Origin: Cryptosporangium phraense
Lineage (GTDB): Bacteria > Actinomycetota > Actinomycetes > Mycobacteriales > Cryptosporangiaceae
DNA: 64,000 nt
Assembly (NCBI RefSeq): GCF_006912135.1
Contig: NZ_VIRS01000036.1
Location: 1 to 64,000, forward strand
Reading direction: 5' to 3'
Positions 50,828 through 61,012 of the stretch are shown here, one piece after another (within the stretch, counting starts at the first letter, position 1; the number at the start of each line of letters is the position of its first letter). Position numbers and translations under genes: made by a program. The notes below the pieces were generated by a model. It ran no database searches, had not been told where the DNA came from, and saw only the letters and a program-made list of their open reading frames with translations.

Positions 50828-52218
50828 CTGTCGAAACCGAAGCCGACCGCGTCCATCGCCCGGAGCCAGAGGTTCCGGCGGCCGCCGCGCCGGTCGGCCG
50901 CGATCAGCGATCGACGGGTGAGCTCGACCCCGGCGTACCGCAGCGGTTCGGGCGGGAACGGCAGCGGGGTCGAGCGGACCATCCGCGTCCTGGTCCGTTC
51001 GGTCGACTCCCCGGCCAGCAGGTCGAGCATCACCTCGGCCCCGAACCGCGTCGCTCCGACGCCGAGGCCGGTGTAGCCGGCCGCGTAGGCGACCCGGCCC
51101 CGGTACGCAGTGCCGAAGAACGCCGAGAAGCGCGTGCAGGTGTCGATCGCACCGCCCCACGCGTGCGTGAAACGCAAGCCCTCCAGCTGCGGAAACGTGG
51201 TGAAGAAGTGCTCGGCGAGGGTCGCGAACGTCTCCGGCCGGTACTCGTAGCGGGACCGGACCCGGCCGCCGAAGTGGTAGATCGCGTCGTAGCCGCCCCA
51301 GAGGATCCGGTCGTCGGCGGTGAGCCGGTAGTAGTGGAACTGGTTGGCCGAGTCGCCCAGCCCCGGCCGATTGCGCCAGCCGATCGCGTCCCGCTGGGAC
51401 GGCGTCAGCGGTTCGGTCGTCAGCGCGTAGTCGTAGACCGGGATCGTGTACGGCCGGACCCGCTGCACCAGCGACGGGAACACGTTCGTGCCCAGCGCGA
51501 CCTGCCGTGCGGTCACGGTCGCCTGCGGCGTCCGGATCGCCAGACCCGCTCCGGCCGAGGTCAGCCCCAACGCGGGCGTCACTTCGAAGATGCGGACGCC
51601 GAGCCGGCGGCAGGCGTCGGCCAGGCCCCAGGCGAGCTTGGCCGGGTGCACCAGCGCCGTGCCGGTGCGGTCCCAGGTTCCGGCCAGGTAGGTGGGCGAG
51701 TCGACCTCGGCGCGGACCGCGTCGGCGTCCAGATAGTCGAGCGTGACGCCATGGTCGGCGGCTTGCGCGGCTTCGGCGCGTAGGTCGTCCACCTGGTACG
51801 GCTCGGTCGCGACGTTCAGCGCGCCGGTGCGTTCCCACTCGGCGTCGATGTCGTGGCGGGTCAGCGTGTCCTCGATCGCCTGCAGATTCACCGCGCCGAG
51901 CCGTTCCAGCTCGGCCAGCTCCGACGGCCACCGGGCCAGGCCGTTGCGCAGGCCGTGGGTGAGGCTGGCCGCGCAGAACCCGCCGTTGCGGCCCGAGGCC
52001 GCGTGCCCGATCCGGGCCCCTTCGAGCAGGACGACGTCCAGCGACGGGTCGCGCTCTTTGGCGATCAACGCGGTCCACAACCCGGAGTAGCCGCCCCCGA
52101 CGACCGCGAGGTCGCAGGTCGTGTCGGAGGTCAGCGCCGGGGTCACGGCCGGCCGGCCCGGGTCCTCGAGCCAGTACACACCGTGACGGACGTCGGCGAG
52201 GGCCTTCCGGGGGTCCAT
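50824..52218 (-). CDS. FAD-dependent amine/amino-acid oxidoreductase (DAO family)
   Basis: 464 residues from ATG 52218; the open frame extends further upstream through the regulatory motif and is not used. Begins VYWLEDPGRPAVTPALTSDTTCDLAVVGGGYSGLWTALIAKERDPSLDVVLLEG, the FAD-binding fold, then ASGRNGGFCAASLTHGL, HPAKLAWGLADACRRLGVRI and GYTGLGVGATRFGAEVMLDLL. It resembles gamma-glutamylputrescine oxidoreductase and other DAO-type amine oxidases. Likely oxidises a secondary amine or amino acid. The shared motif lies 29 bp upstream. Confidence 0.87.
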   Translation of the reverse strand: MDPRKALADVRHGVYWLEDPGRPAVTPALTSDTTCDLAVVGGGYSGLWTALIAKERDPSLDVVLLEGARIGHAASGRNGGFCAASLTHGLRNGLARWPSELAELERLGAVNLQAIEDTLTRHDIDAEWERTGALNVATEPYQVDDLRAEAAQAADHGVTLDYLDADAVRAEVDSPTYLAGTWDRTGTALVHPAKLAWGLADACRRLGVRIFEVTPALGLTSAGAGLAIRTPQATVTARQVALGTNVFPSLVQRVRPYTIPVYDYALTTEPLTPSQRDAIGWRNRPGLGDSANQFHYYRLTADDRILWGGYDAIYHFGGRVRSRYEYRPETFATLAEHFFTTFPQLEGLRFTHAWGGAIDTCTRFSAFFGTAYRGRVAYAAGYTGLGVGATRFGAEVMLDLLAGESTERTRTRMVRSTPLPFPPEPLRYAGVELTRRSLIAADRRGGRRNLWLRAMDAVGFGFDS

Positions 52219-52246
52219 GACCTGAGCGAATCCGGTCCGGCAGCCG

Positions 52247-52271
52247 GGGTCAAGGGTGTTGTCATAAGCGC
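52247..52271. promoter_or_regulatory. Conserved motif TCAAGGGTGTTGTCATAA, copy 2
   Basis: Near-identical (22/25) to 48358-48382. It lies 28 bp upstream of the FAD oxidoreductase start and about 55 bp upstream of the divergent hydroxylase start. Orientation relative to the minus-strand gene is the same as in copy 1. The minus strand again reads CTTGACC at its downstream end. Confidence 0.6.
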
Positions 52272-52325
52272 CGGAAAAGACGACTGAAATCAACATTCTT
52301 GCCATCAACCGCCTCAGCGGACGCC

Positions 52326-54588
52326 ATGATGGCCCGCGTGACGATGGGACGACGACGTTTCCTCGGGTATGTCCTGGCCGCGCCGACCCTGGTGGCCGCG
52401 GCCGACCTGCTCGGCTCCGGTCCGGCCGCGGCCGACCTCACCGAGATCGTCGATCTCAACGACCTGATGACGCTGGCCGCGGCGCCGACGTCGAACTTGA
52501 TCTCGGTGGTGGTCAACGCGGACGGGACGGTCTCGTTCGCGCTGCCCCGGGCCGAAGTGGGGCAGGGCATCACGACCTCGTCGGCGATGCTCATCGCCGA
52601 GGAGCTGTCGGTGCCGCTCGAGCGGGTCCGGGTCACGCTCGCCGACGCCCGTCCGGAGCTGGTGTTCAACCAGCTCACCGGCGGGTCGAACACCACGTTC
52701 TCGACGTACACGCCGATCCGGGTCGCCGCCGCGGTGGCCCCGGGGGCGACTGCTCGAGGCGGCGGCGGCCCAGCTCGGTTCGCCGGTAGGCGTCCTCGTT
52801 CTGAAGGCGGGCGTGATCAGCGACGCGGCCGGGCGGAGCGTCGGCATCGGGGACCTGGCGGCGAAAGCCGCGAGCGGACGCACGACGACGGTCGCGGTGG
52901 AGCTGCGGCCGCGGGAACAGTTCGACGTCATCGGGACGCCCCGCAACCGGGTCGACGCGCTGGCCGCGGTCACCGGACGCAAGACGTTCGCGATGGACCT
53001 GAAGGTCGCGGACGCGAAGCCGGCGATGGTGTGCCGCGCGCCGACGATCAACGGGAAGCCGGGCGCGGTCGCGAACCTCGACGCGGTGCGGTCGATGCCC
53101 GGGGTGACCGACGTCGTGCCGATCTCGACCGGGATAGCCGTGCGGGCGAACACGTTCGGGCAGTGCATCGACGCGGTCCGCGCGCTGCGGGTGTCGTGGG
53201 GGCCGGGCACGGCCGAGGGGAAGTCCGATCAGGACGTCGAGCAGGAGCTGGCCCGGGCCGAGGTACCGCTCGGCCCGAAGCCGCTGACGCCGACGATCGA
53301 GGGCGTGTTCACGTTCGCGTTCCGCGGGAACAGCGAGCTGGAGCCGAACTGCGCGGTCGCCGACGTCCGGAACGGGCGGGCCGAGATCTGGGCCGGGCTG
53401 AAGTCGCCGATCGTCGCCCAGCAGACGATCGCCGCCCGGCTGGGCCTGCCGGTGGGCGCGGTGACCGTGCACGTCGTCGAGGGCGGCGGGTCGTTCGGCC
53501 GCAAGCTGTTCTTCGACGCGGCGCTGGAGGCGGCCGAGGTGTCGAAGGCGGTCGGGAAGCCGGTGCGGCTGATGTGGCACCGCGCCGACGACGCCCGGCA
53601 GGGACGGGCCCACCCGATGGCGCGCTCGCGGGTGCGGATGACGTACGTCGGCGATCGGGTGCTCGGGTTCAGCCAGCGGCACACCAGCGTCTCGACGGAC
53701 CTCGGGCACGGGATCGGCGAGATCATCACCGCGACGGTCGCGAAGCTGCCGGTCGGCGACGCCGGCTTCTCCGAGACGTTCTTCCAGCTCAGCCAGTCGA
53801 CGCCGTACCGGTTCGGCGCGGTCAGCCGGCTGCTCGCCGAGACCGACGAGGGCTTCAACACCGGGAGCATGCGCAACGTCTACTCCCCCGACGTCACCTG
53901 CGCGCGGGAGCTGATGCTCGACCAGCTGGCCGCGAAGCTCGGGAAGGACCCGTACGACCTGCGGCTCGGCCTGCTGCGGGATCCGCGGGCGCGGACCGCG
54001 CTGGAGACGGTCGCGTCGGCCGGTGACTGGGGCCGTGCGATGCCGGCGGGCACCGCCCAGGGCCTGGCGATCCACACCGAGTACAAGTCGGTGAGCGCCG
54101 TGCTGGTGGAGATCGACGCCCGGCCGGAGACCGTCGGCCGGTCGGTACGGGAAGGGGTGACCGGGCCGCGGGTGACGAAGGCGGTGGTCGCCGTGGATGT
54201 CGGGCTGACCGTCAACCCGCGCGGCCTGGAGGCCCAGATGATCGGCTGCGTCTCGGACGGCATCGCGCTCGCGCTCACCTCCAGCCTGCACCTGCGCGAC
54301 GGGTATTTCCTGGAGGCCAGCTGGGACAACTACTTCTACACCCGGCAGTGGAACACGCCGGCCGACGTCCGGGTCGTCGTGCTGCCGAACACGTCCGACC
54401 ACCCGGGCGGCGCCGGGGAGCTCGGCGTCGCGACGACGTTCGCCGCCGTCGCCTGCGCCTACGGGCGCGCGACCGGCACCATGCCGACGAGTTTCCCGAT
54501 CAACCACGGGACGGTGTCGTTCCCGGTCAAGCCCACGGTTCCGCCGGTTCCGCCGTCACCGACCAATGGCCGCGCGCTGGCCGAGTAG
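52326..54588 (+). pseudogene. Molybdopterin hydroxylase large subunit (isoquinoline 1-oxidoreductase beta-like), frameshifted
   Basis: The first frame starts with a twin-arginine-like signal (MGRRRFLGYVLAAPTLVAAA) and runs VVVNADGTVSFALPRAEVGQGITTSSAMLIAEEL, FNQLTGGSNTTFS. It breaks at the GCCCCGGGGGCG run near 52740. The second frame continues RLLEAAAAQLGSPVGVLVL, PRNRVDALAAVTGRKTFAMDLKV, VVEGGGSFGRKLFFDAALEAAEVSKAVGKPVRLMW, NPRGLEAQMIGC and DHPGGAGELGVATTF, ending 54588. Removing one base from the C4G5 run would restore a ~750-residue protein. It is either a real inactivation or a one-base sequencing error. The partner is the Fe-S subunit nine bases downstream. Confidence 0.85.
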
Positions 54589-54597
54589 GAGATTGTT

Positions 54598-55065
54598 GTG
54601 CATACGTTCCGGGTCAACGGTGAGCCGGTGAGCGTCGACATCGAGGACGACGTGCGGCTGCTGTGGGTGCTGCGTGACGTCCTGGGCATCACCGGGCCGA
54701 AGTACGGGTGCGGGATCAACGTCTGCAAGGCCTGCACCAGCCACCTGAACGGAAAGGCGGTCAACCCGTGCGCGATCCCGGTCGGGGACCTGCAGCCGAC
54801 CGACGACGTCACGACGATCGAGGGCCTGGCGACCGATTCCGGCCTGCATCCGATGCAGCAGGCGTGGCTGGACCATGACGTCGCGCAGTGCGGCTACTGC
54901 CAGCCGGGGCAGATCATGGCCGCGGTCGCGCTCGTGCGGCGGGTGCGTGCTGAGGGTCGGGAGATCACGGACGCTGATCTGGACGGGATCCGGAACATCT
55001 GCCGGTGCGGGACGTATTTCCGGATCCGAGAGGCGATCCGAGATGGCGCGAGCCGCATGCCCTAG
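54598..55065 (+). CDS. [2Fe-2S] subunit of a molybdopterin hydroxylase (isoquinoline 1-oxidoreductase alpha-like)
   Basis: 155 residues from GTG 54598. A plant-type ferredoxin cluster is present (Cys38, Cys43, Cys46, Cys58: YGCGINVCKACTSHL), and a second C-terminal cluster (Cys98 and Cys101 in CGYCQPGQIM; Cys135 and Cys137 in NICRCGTY). This two-cluster small subunit passes electrons from the molybdenum site in the large subunit encoded upstream. Substrates of the family are N-heterocycles or aldehydes. The 276 bp after the stop hold no gene I can support. Confidence 0.93.
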   Translation: MHTFRVNGEPVSVDIEDDVRLLWVLRDVLGITGPKYGCGINVCKACTSHLNGKAVNPCAIPVGDLQPTDDVTTIEGLATDSGLHPMQQAWLDHDVAQCGYCQPGQIMAAVALVRRVRAEGREITDADLDGIRNICRCGTYFRIREAIRDGASRMP

Positions 55066-55341
55066 CGAGTGTCCTGTGGGTAGCTGCGGCCTCTGGGCGG
55101 CTCCCGGTTGCGATCCGGATCCCGGGGGCGCAGCCTGCGCCAAGCCGGCCGCCGGCGCCTGACGAACACCGCGGTCAAACGCGGGCCCGCATCAACGCCA
55201 GCGGGTTCCCCACCCGACCCGATCGGGTGCTCCCGCGAGCGGCGGATCCCGTTCACCTGTCCGGAACGCTCCGACCGGATCGGCCGCCGAGCCGCGCAGG
55301 GCTCCCCGGGAGCCGACCCCCGGCCTCCGGCCGGGCCCTCG

Positions 55342-55923
55342 CTAGGCGAAGGCGATCTCTTCCGAGCGGCGGACCGTGCGGCGGATCGCGGCCTGGTCGA
55401 GGCCCAGCAGCGCGGTGAGCCAGAGCCCGTTCTGCAGAACATCGATATCCGTAGCGCGCCTGGCCGCCTCGGCCTTCGGAAGGCCCGGGCGCGCGCCCCG
55501 GATCAGCGCGGCGAGCATCGTCCGGTACCGGGCCTGGGCCTCGGTGTTGAGGTGCGCGAACTCGGGGTTCGCCCGGGCCAGCGCCCAGAGCTGGAGGCGC
55601 AGCGACAGGTACTCGGTCGTCAGGAACTCCGGGTCGGCGACCCGGCGCAAGGCGGCCCGCAGCCGGTCCTCAGGAAGCTTCAGCGGATCGGGCTCGACCA
55701 GCGCCAGATCCTGCTCCTCGACCCGGCGGAGCGCGGCCCGGATCAGTCCCACCTTGTCGCCGAAGTGGTAGTTGACCAGTCCGAGGGCGACGCCGGCCTC
55801 GCGCGCGACGGCCCGGGCGCTGACTCCGGAGATGCCGTGGTGGGCCAGCAGGTGCAGCACCGCGTCGAGGATGCGCTCCTGGCGATCGGGGTTCGGTGCG
55901 GAGCTCCGGGCCGGTTCGGTCAT
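55342..55923 (-). CDS. TetR-family regulator of the carnitine/betaine operon
   Basis: 193 residues from ATG 55923, overlapping the upstream dehydrogenase stop (ATGA). The DNA-binding domain is RQERILDAVLHLLAHHGISGVSARAVAREAGVALGLVNYHFGDKVGLIRAAL; the C-terminal region (YLSLRLQLWALARANPEFAHLN, NGLWLTALLGLDQAAIRRTV) resembles BetI-type TetR proteins. As last gene of the Rieske-BKACE-dehydrogenase operon it probably represses that operon through the tandem sites at 58917-58952, closing an autoregulatory loop. Confidence 0.9.
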   Translation of the reverse strand: MTEPARSSAPNPDRQERILDAVLHLLAHHGISGVSARAVAREAGVALGLVNYHFGDKVGLIRAALRRVEEQDLALVEPDPLKLPEDRLRAALRRVADPEFLTTEYLSLRLQLWALARANPEFAHLNTEAQARYRTMLAALIRGARPGLPKAEAARRATDIDVLQNGLWLTALLGLDQAAIRRTVRRSEEIAFA

Positions 55924-56849
55924 GCCGGAAAGGATCCCGCACTCCCGCCCGAGCCGAGGCCCCGGGCGGCCAGGTAGGCGACGATCAGCGCGTCCCGGCG
56001 GGCGGCGAGGTCGTCGGCCGGGGTCAGGCCGTCGACGAGCCGCCGGACGGTGGCCTCGTCCAGTCGGGGATCGCCGAGGTCGTCCCACCAGCGGTGGAAG
56101 CTGTCGGCGTAGCGGACGCAGAACTCGGCCAGCCCGCCCTCCCCGGCCCCGAGGTGGAACAGCGTCGTCGGCCCGAACGCGGCCCACCGCAGCCCGGGCC
56201 CGGCCGACACCGCGAGGTCGACGTCCTCGACGCTCGCCACACCGGAGTTCACCAGGTGAACGGCCTCCCGCCACAGCGCAGCCTGGAGGCGGTTCGCCAC
56301 GTGCCCCGGCACCTCCCGCCGCACCTCGATCGTCACCTTCCCCACCGACTCGTAGAACGCCCGGGCCCGCCCGACGACCCCCGGCCCGGTGCGCTCGTTG
56401 CCCATGACCTCGACCAGCGGGATCAGGTGTGGCGGGTTGAACGGATGCCCGAGCACGAACCGGTCGGGCGCCGCCCAACCACCCTGCAACTCCCCCAGCG
56501 TCAGCCCCGACGCCGACGACGCCACCACGGCGTCCGCGTCCAGCGCCGGCTCGATCAGCGCGTACAGCTCGTGCTTGAGCGCGACCCGCTCGGGCACGCT
56601 CTCCTGCACGAATTCGGCGCCCTCGACGGCGTCGCGAGGATCGTCGGAAAAAGCCACGCGGTCGGGGTCGCCGGTGAAGCCGAGCGCGGTGAGCGCGGGC
56701 CAGGCGGTCTCGACCGCCGTCCGGACCTTCGGCTCGATGCCCGGATCGGGGTCGTAGACCGTCACCGAATGACCGGCGGCCAGGAACAACGCGGTCCAGG
56801 ACGCTCCGATCACGCCCCCGCCGAGCGAGGTGACCCTAGAACCGGACAC
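55920..56849 (-). CDS. L-carnitine dehydrogenase-like 3-hydroxyacyl-CoA dehydrogenase family protein
   Basis: 309 residues. The NAD-binding start is VTSLGGGVIGASWTALFLAAGHSVTVYDPDP; EFVQESVPERVALKHELYALIEPALDADAVVASSASG and FVLGHPFNPPHLIPLVEVMGNERT carry the family catalytic His/Glu region; the C-terminal helical domain begins VPGHVANRLQAALWREAVHLVNSGVASVEDVDLAVSAGPGLRW. The closest characterised group is L-carnitine dehydrogenase, oxidising carnitine to 3-dehydrocarnitine. The neighbouring BKACE gene uses exactly that product, supporting the assignment. Overlaps the BKACE gene by 14 bp. Confidence 0.88.
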   Translation of the reverse strand: MSGSRVTSLGGGVIGASWTALFLAAGHSVTVYDPDPGIEPKVRTAVETAWPALTALGFTGDPDRVAFSDDPRDAVEGAEFVQESVPERVALKHELYALIEPALDADAVVASSASGLTLGELQGGWAAPDRFVLGHPFNPPHLIPLVEVMGNERTGPGVVGRARAFYESVGKVTIEVRREVPGHVANRLQAALWREAVHLVNSGVASVEDVDLAVSAGPGLRWAAFGPTTLFHLGAGEGGLAEFCVRYADSFHRWWDDLGDPRLDEATVRRLVDGLTPADDLAARRDALIVAYLAARGLGSGGSAGSFPA

Positions 56850-57762
56850 GGTCCGCTCCCTTCAATCCGAGGCGCTCCCGCGCCTCCGCCGGGGTCGCGA
56901 TCCGGTGCCCGAGCGACTCGACGATCCCGCGGATCTTCCGCACCTGCGCCGCGTTGGACGCGGCCAACTCCCCGGGCCCGAGGTACAGGCTGTCTTCCAG
57001 CCCGACGCGAAGGTTCCCGCCGAGCATGGCCGCGCTCGTCGCGAACGGCATCTGGTGACGTCCGGCCGCCAGCACCGACCACTCGTAGTCGACGCCGAAG
57101 AGCTTGTCGGCGATCGTGTGCAGGTGCTGGAGGTTGTCGAGGTCGGCCCCGACGCCACCCAGCACGCCGAACACCAGCTGGACGAAGAACGGCGGCTCGA
57201 TCCAGCCCTGGTCGATCAGCCAGGCCAGGTTGTAGAGGTGGCCGAGGTCGTAGCACTCGAACTCGAACTTCGTGCCGTGGCCCTGGCCGAGCTCCTTCAC
57301 GACGTACTCGAGGTCGGCGAACGTGTTCCGGAAGATGAAGTCGCGGGTCATCTCCAGGAACTGTGGCTCCCAGTCGTACTTCCACGACGAGTACTTCGCG
57401 GCCATCGGGAAGATGCCGAAGTTCATCGACCCGACGTTGAGCGACGCCATCTCCGGCGAGGTGGCCACCGCGGCCCGCAGCCGCTCCTCCCGGGTCATGC
57501 CGAGCCCTCCGCCGGTGGAGACGTTGACCACCGCGTCACAGGCCGCGGCGATCCGCGGCAGGAACTGCTGGAACAGTTCGGGGCGCGGATCGGGCTGCCC
57601 GGTGGCCGGATTCCGCGCGTGCAGGTGGATGATCGCCGCTCCGGCCTCGGCCGCCTCGATCGACGCCTGCGCGATCTCGTCCGGGGTGATCGGGAGGTGC
57701 TCCGACATCGTCGGCGTGTGGATCCCGCCGGTGGGGGCGCAGGTGATGATGACCGGCCTCAC
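56836..57762 (-). CDS. BKACE-family beta-keto acid cleavage enzyme, probably dehydrocarnitine-specific
   Basis: 308 residues from GTG 57762, overlapping the Rieske stop (GTGA). DUF849/BKACE TIM barrel: VIITCAPTGGIHTPTMSEHLPITPDEIA, the zinc ligands His46/His48 in IIHLHARNP, VVNVSTGGGLGMTREER, and FGVLGGVGADLDNLQHLHTIAD. BKACE enzymes condense a beta-keto acid with acetyl-CoA and release acetoacetate plus a CoA thioester. Next to a carnitine dehydrogenase, the substrate is most likely 3-dehydrocarnitine, giving betainyl-CoA, which would then be hydrolysed to glycine betaine. Confidence 0.9.
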   Translation of the reverse strand: MRPVIITCAPTGGIHTPTMSEHLPITPDEIAQASIEAAEAGAAIIHLHARNPATGQPDPRPELFQQFLPRIAAACDAVVNVSTGGGLGMTREERLRAAVATSPEMASLNVGSMNFGIFPMAAKYSSWKYDWEPQFLEMTRDFIFRNTFADLEYVVKELGQGHGTKFEFECYDLGHLYNLAWLIDQGWIEPPFFVQLVFGVLGGVGADLDNLQHLHTIADKLFGVDYEWSVLAAGRHQMPFATSAAMLGGNLRVGLEDSLYLGPGELAASNAAQVRKIRGIVESLGHRIATPAEARERLGLKGADRVRF

Positions 57763-58895
57763 GGGGTCACCGCCGTCCGGTAGGCGTCGAGGATCAGGCC
57801 GTGGAAGTGGTGCACGCCGTGCTCCGACAAGCCCGAGCCGGCCGGGTCGACGACGATCCGTCCCTGGTCGAACGCGGGCGTGCTCATCCCGCGCTGGACG
57901 CTCTCGACGATCGCGATGTCCTGGGCCTGGAGCACCTCGTCGATGTAGCGGATGGACTCCTCCTCGGCGTCCTCCACCGAGGCGGTCTCGAAGTAGAAGT
58001 CCCAGGTCTCGCGCGTCCGGTCGGGCGCGACCGGCAGCACCTGGAACACCATGAAGTTGCCCCGGCCCGGGTAGCGCAGCAGGCAGGTGTTCGGCCACAG
58101 CCACCAGACCGCGTGCTCGTTCACGGTGGCCCCGGCGACGTCGTAGGCGGTGTTGTCACCACCGCCGCGGGCGAAGTGGCTCGACCAGATGCCGTGCGTG
58201 CGGACCTCGTAGGTGCTCATGTCGACCAGCGACACGAACTCCGGGTGCGCGATGTGGCAGTGGTAGCACTCCAGGAAGTTGTCGATGACGTTCTTCCAGT
58301 TCGATGCCACGTCGAACTCGAGGCGGCGGGCGAACGTCAGCCGCTCGACGTCGGGGGCCCAGCGGGCGATCTCCGCGGCGAGATCGGGGGCCTGCGACGC
58401 CAGCCCAGCGGCCGACGGGTCCAGGTTGACGTAGACGAAGCCGCCGAACACCTCGACCTGCACCTGGGCGAGGCAGACGTCGCGGTTGTCGAACGTCTCC
58501 ATCCGGTCGGCCCGGCGGGACGCCTTGAGCCGGCCGTCGAGCCCGTAGGTCCAGGCGTGGTACGGGCAGACGAGGTTGTGCGCGGTGCCGGCGCCGGTGA
58601 GCAGTTCGTGGGCCCGGTGCCGGCAGACGTTGTAGAACGCGCGCAGCTCACCGTCCCGGTCGCGGACGACGACGATCGGCATCTCGGCGACGGTCGCGGT
58701 CACGTAGCTACCGGTTTCGCGCAGCGCTTCGACGTGGCCGATCCACTGCCAGCTGCGACGGAAGATCGCGGCCCGGTCGACGGCGAGCCAGTGCGGGTCG
58801 ACGTAGGCCTCGGCGCGTAAGGAGAAGGAGCGTTCCGGAACCTCGGAGTAGCCCGACGAGATCCGGCGGACGTCGTCGGCGGACACGGTCGTCAT
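57759..58895 (-). CDS. Rieske-type ring-hydroxylating/N-demethylating oxygenase, alpha subunit
   Basis: 378 residues. Rieske [2Fe-2S] ligands Cys91/His93 and Cys110/His113 (CRHRAH, CPYHAW); mononuclear iron site in the second half (NWKNVIDNFLECYHCHIAHPEF). It resembles glycine-betaine monooxygenase GbcA and carnitine monooxygenase CntA/YeaW. Given the neighbouring carnitine-to-betaine and sarcosine genes, betaine demethylation to dimethylglycine is the best guess; direct carnitine cleavage to trimethylamine is the alternative. No reductase gene is visible in the window. First gene of its operon, behind tandem operators. Confidence 0.87.
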   Translation of the reverse strand: MTTVSADDVRRISSGYSEVPERSFSLRAEAYVDPHWLAVDRAAIFRRSWQWIGHVEALRETGSYVTATVAEMPIVVVRDRDGELRAFYNVCRHRAHELLTGAGTAHNLVCPYHAWTYGLDGRLKASRRADRMETFDNRDVCLAQVQVEVFGGFVYVNLDPSAAGLASQAPDLAAEIARWAPDVERLTFARRLEFDVASNWKNVIDNFLECYHCHIAHPEFVSLVDMSTYEVRTHGIWSSHFARGGGDNTAYDVAGATVNEHAVWWLWPNTCLLRYPGRGNFMVFQVLPVAPDRTRETWDFYFETASVEDAEEESIRYIDEVLQAQDIAIVESVQRGMSTPAFDQGRIVVDPAGSGLSEHGVHHFHGLILDAYRTAVTP

Positions 58896-58916
58896 GACCC
58901 CGAGAATACGGCCCGA

Positions 58917-58949
58917 CTGGACGAACGTTCAAGATCCCTGGACGATCGT

Positions 58950-58952
<3 letters not shown>
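58917..58952. promoter_or_regulatory. Tandem TetR-type operators CTGGACGAWCGTTCA
   Basis: Two 15-bp copies (58917-58931 and 58938-58952) differ at one base and start 21 bp apart, two helical turns. Each contains a 14-bp near-palindrome; copy 2 is TGGACGATCGTTCA, with mismatched arms at only one position pair. They lie 22-57 bp upstream of the Rieske gene; copy 2 touches the serine dehydratase stop. Best candidate for the TetR protein encoded at the operon end. Confidence 0.75.
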
Positions 58953-60317
<1,365 letters not shown>

Positions 60318-60331
60318 GCACGCGCTCCTGA

Positions 60332-60352
60332 TATATTAGTTGCATGTATGCA
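60332..60352. promoter_or_regulatory. Overlapping divergent promoters with TGCAT-GT-ATGCA palindrome
   Basis: TATATT (60332-60337) fits a -10 box six bases before the GntR ATG, and the minus strand has TAATAT in the same place facing sdaA. TGCATGTATGCA (60341-60352) is palindromic, overlaps the GntR start codon, and resembles sites of FCD-type GntR proteins. It predicts a leaderless GntR mRNA that is autorepressed. Confidence 0.55.
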
Positions 60353-61012
60353 GCCTCGCTCGCGCCGGACGCGGCTCCGGCCTCGATGGCCGACCGGGCC
60401 TACCTGGCGCTGCGCGACCGGCTCATCATGCTGGCGATCCGCCCCGGCGAGCCGATCGACGACGACGCGATCGCCACCTCGCTGGGGATGGGCCGCACGC
60501 CGGTACGGGAGGCGCTGAAGCGTCTGGAGGTCGACCGGCTGGTCGTGTCGTTCCCCCGCCGGGGCACGTTCGCGACCGGCCTCGACATCGCCGACCTGGC
60601 CCACCTCTCGGAGATCCGGGTCCAGCTCGAGCCGCTCGCCGCCCGCCGGGCCGCCGAACGGGCGCCCGGCCCGGCCCGGGCCGAACTCGAGGAACTGGCC
60701 GTCCGCACCGAGGGGCTCGACGTCCACCACACGAACCGCACCGACGTGATGCGCTGGGACCTCGGCGTCCACCGGGCGATCTACCGGGCCGCGGGCAACC
60801 CGCACCTCGAAGACGTGCTGATCCGCTACGACAACCTGGCGACGCGCATTCACTGCATGTTCCTCGATCGGTTGTCCACGTTCGACCTCAACGTCGTGGC
60901 CGAGCACGTCGAGCTGCTCCGGGCGATCGCCGCCGGTGACGGCGACCACGCCGACGAGCTGGCCCGCGAGCACGTCCTCGGCTTCGAGCGCGCGATCCGG
61001 GCCGTCATTTAG
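60344..61012 (+). CDS. GntR-family regulator, FadR/FCD type
   Basis: 222 residues from ATG 60344 (leaderless if the -10 is at 60332; an ATG at residue 15 is an alternative). DNA-binding domain: ADRAYLALRDRLIMLAIRPGEPIDDDAIATSLGMGRTPVREALKRLEVDRLVVSFPRRGTFA. The FCD domain carries metal-type residues (EIRVQLEPLAARRAAE, DLGVHRAIYRAAGNPHLED, EHVELLRAIAAGDGDHADELAREHV). Divergent from serine dehydratase and convergent with the sarcosine oxidase genes, so it probably governs this catabolic block. Confidence 0.9.
   Translation: MYAASLAPDAAPASMADRAYLALRDRLIMLAIRPGEPIDDDAIATSLGMGRTPVREALKRLEVDRLVVSFPRRGTFATGLDIADLAHLSEIRVQLEPLAARRAAERAPGPARAELEELAVRTEGLDVHHTNRTDVMRWDLGVHRAIYRAAGNPHLEDVLIRYDNLATRIHCMFLDRLSTFDLNVVAEHVELLRAIAAGDGDHADELAREHVLGFERAIRAVI

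Noticed and set aside
55066-55341. Arg/Pro-rich frames after the Fe-S subunit gene
   Set aside because: No start with a ribosome-binding site and no domain; treated as noncoding.
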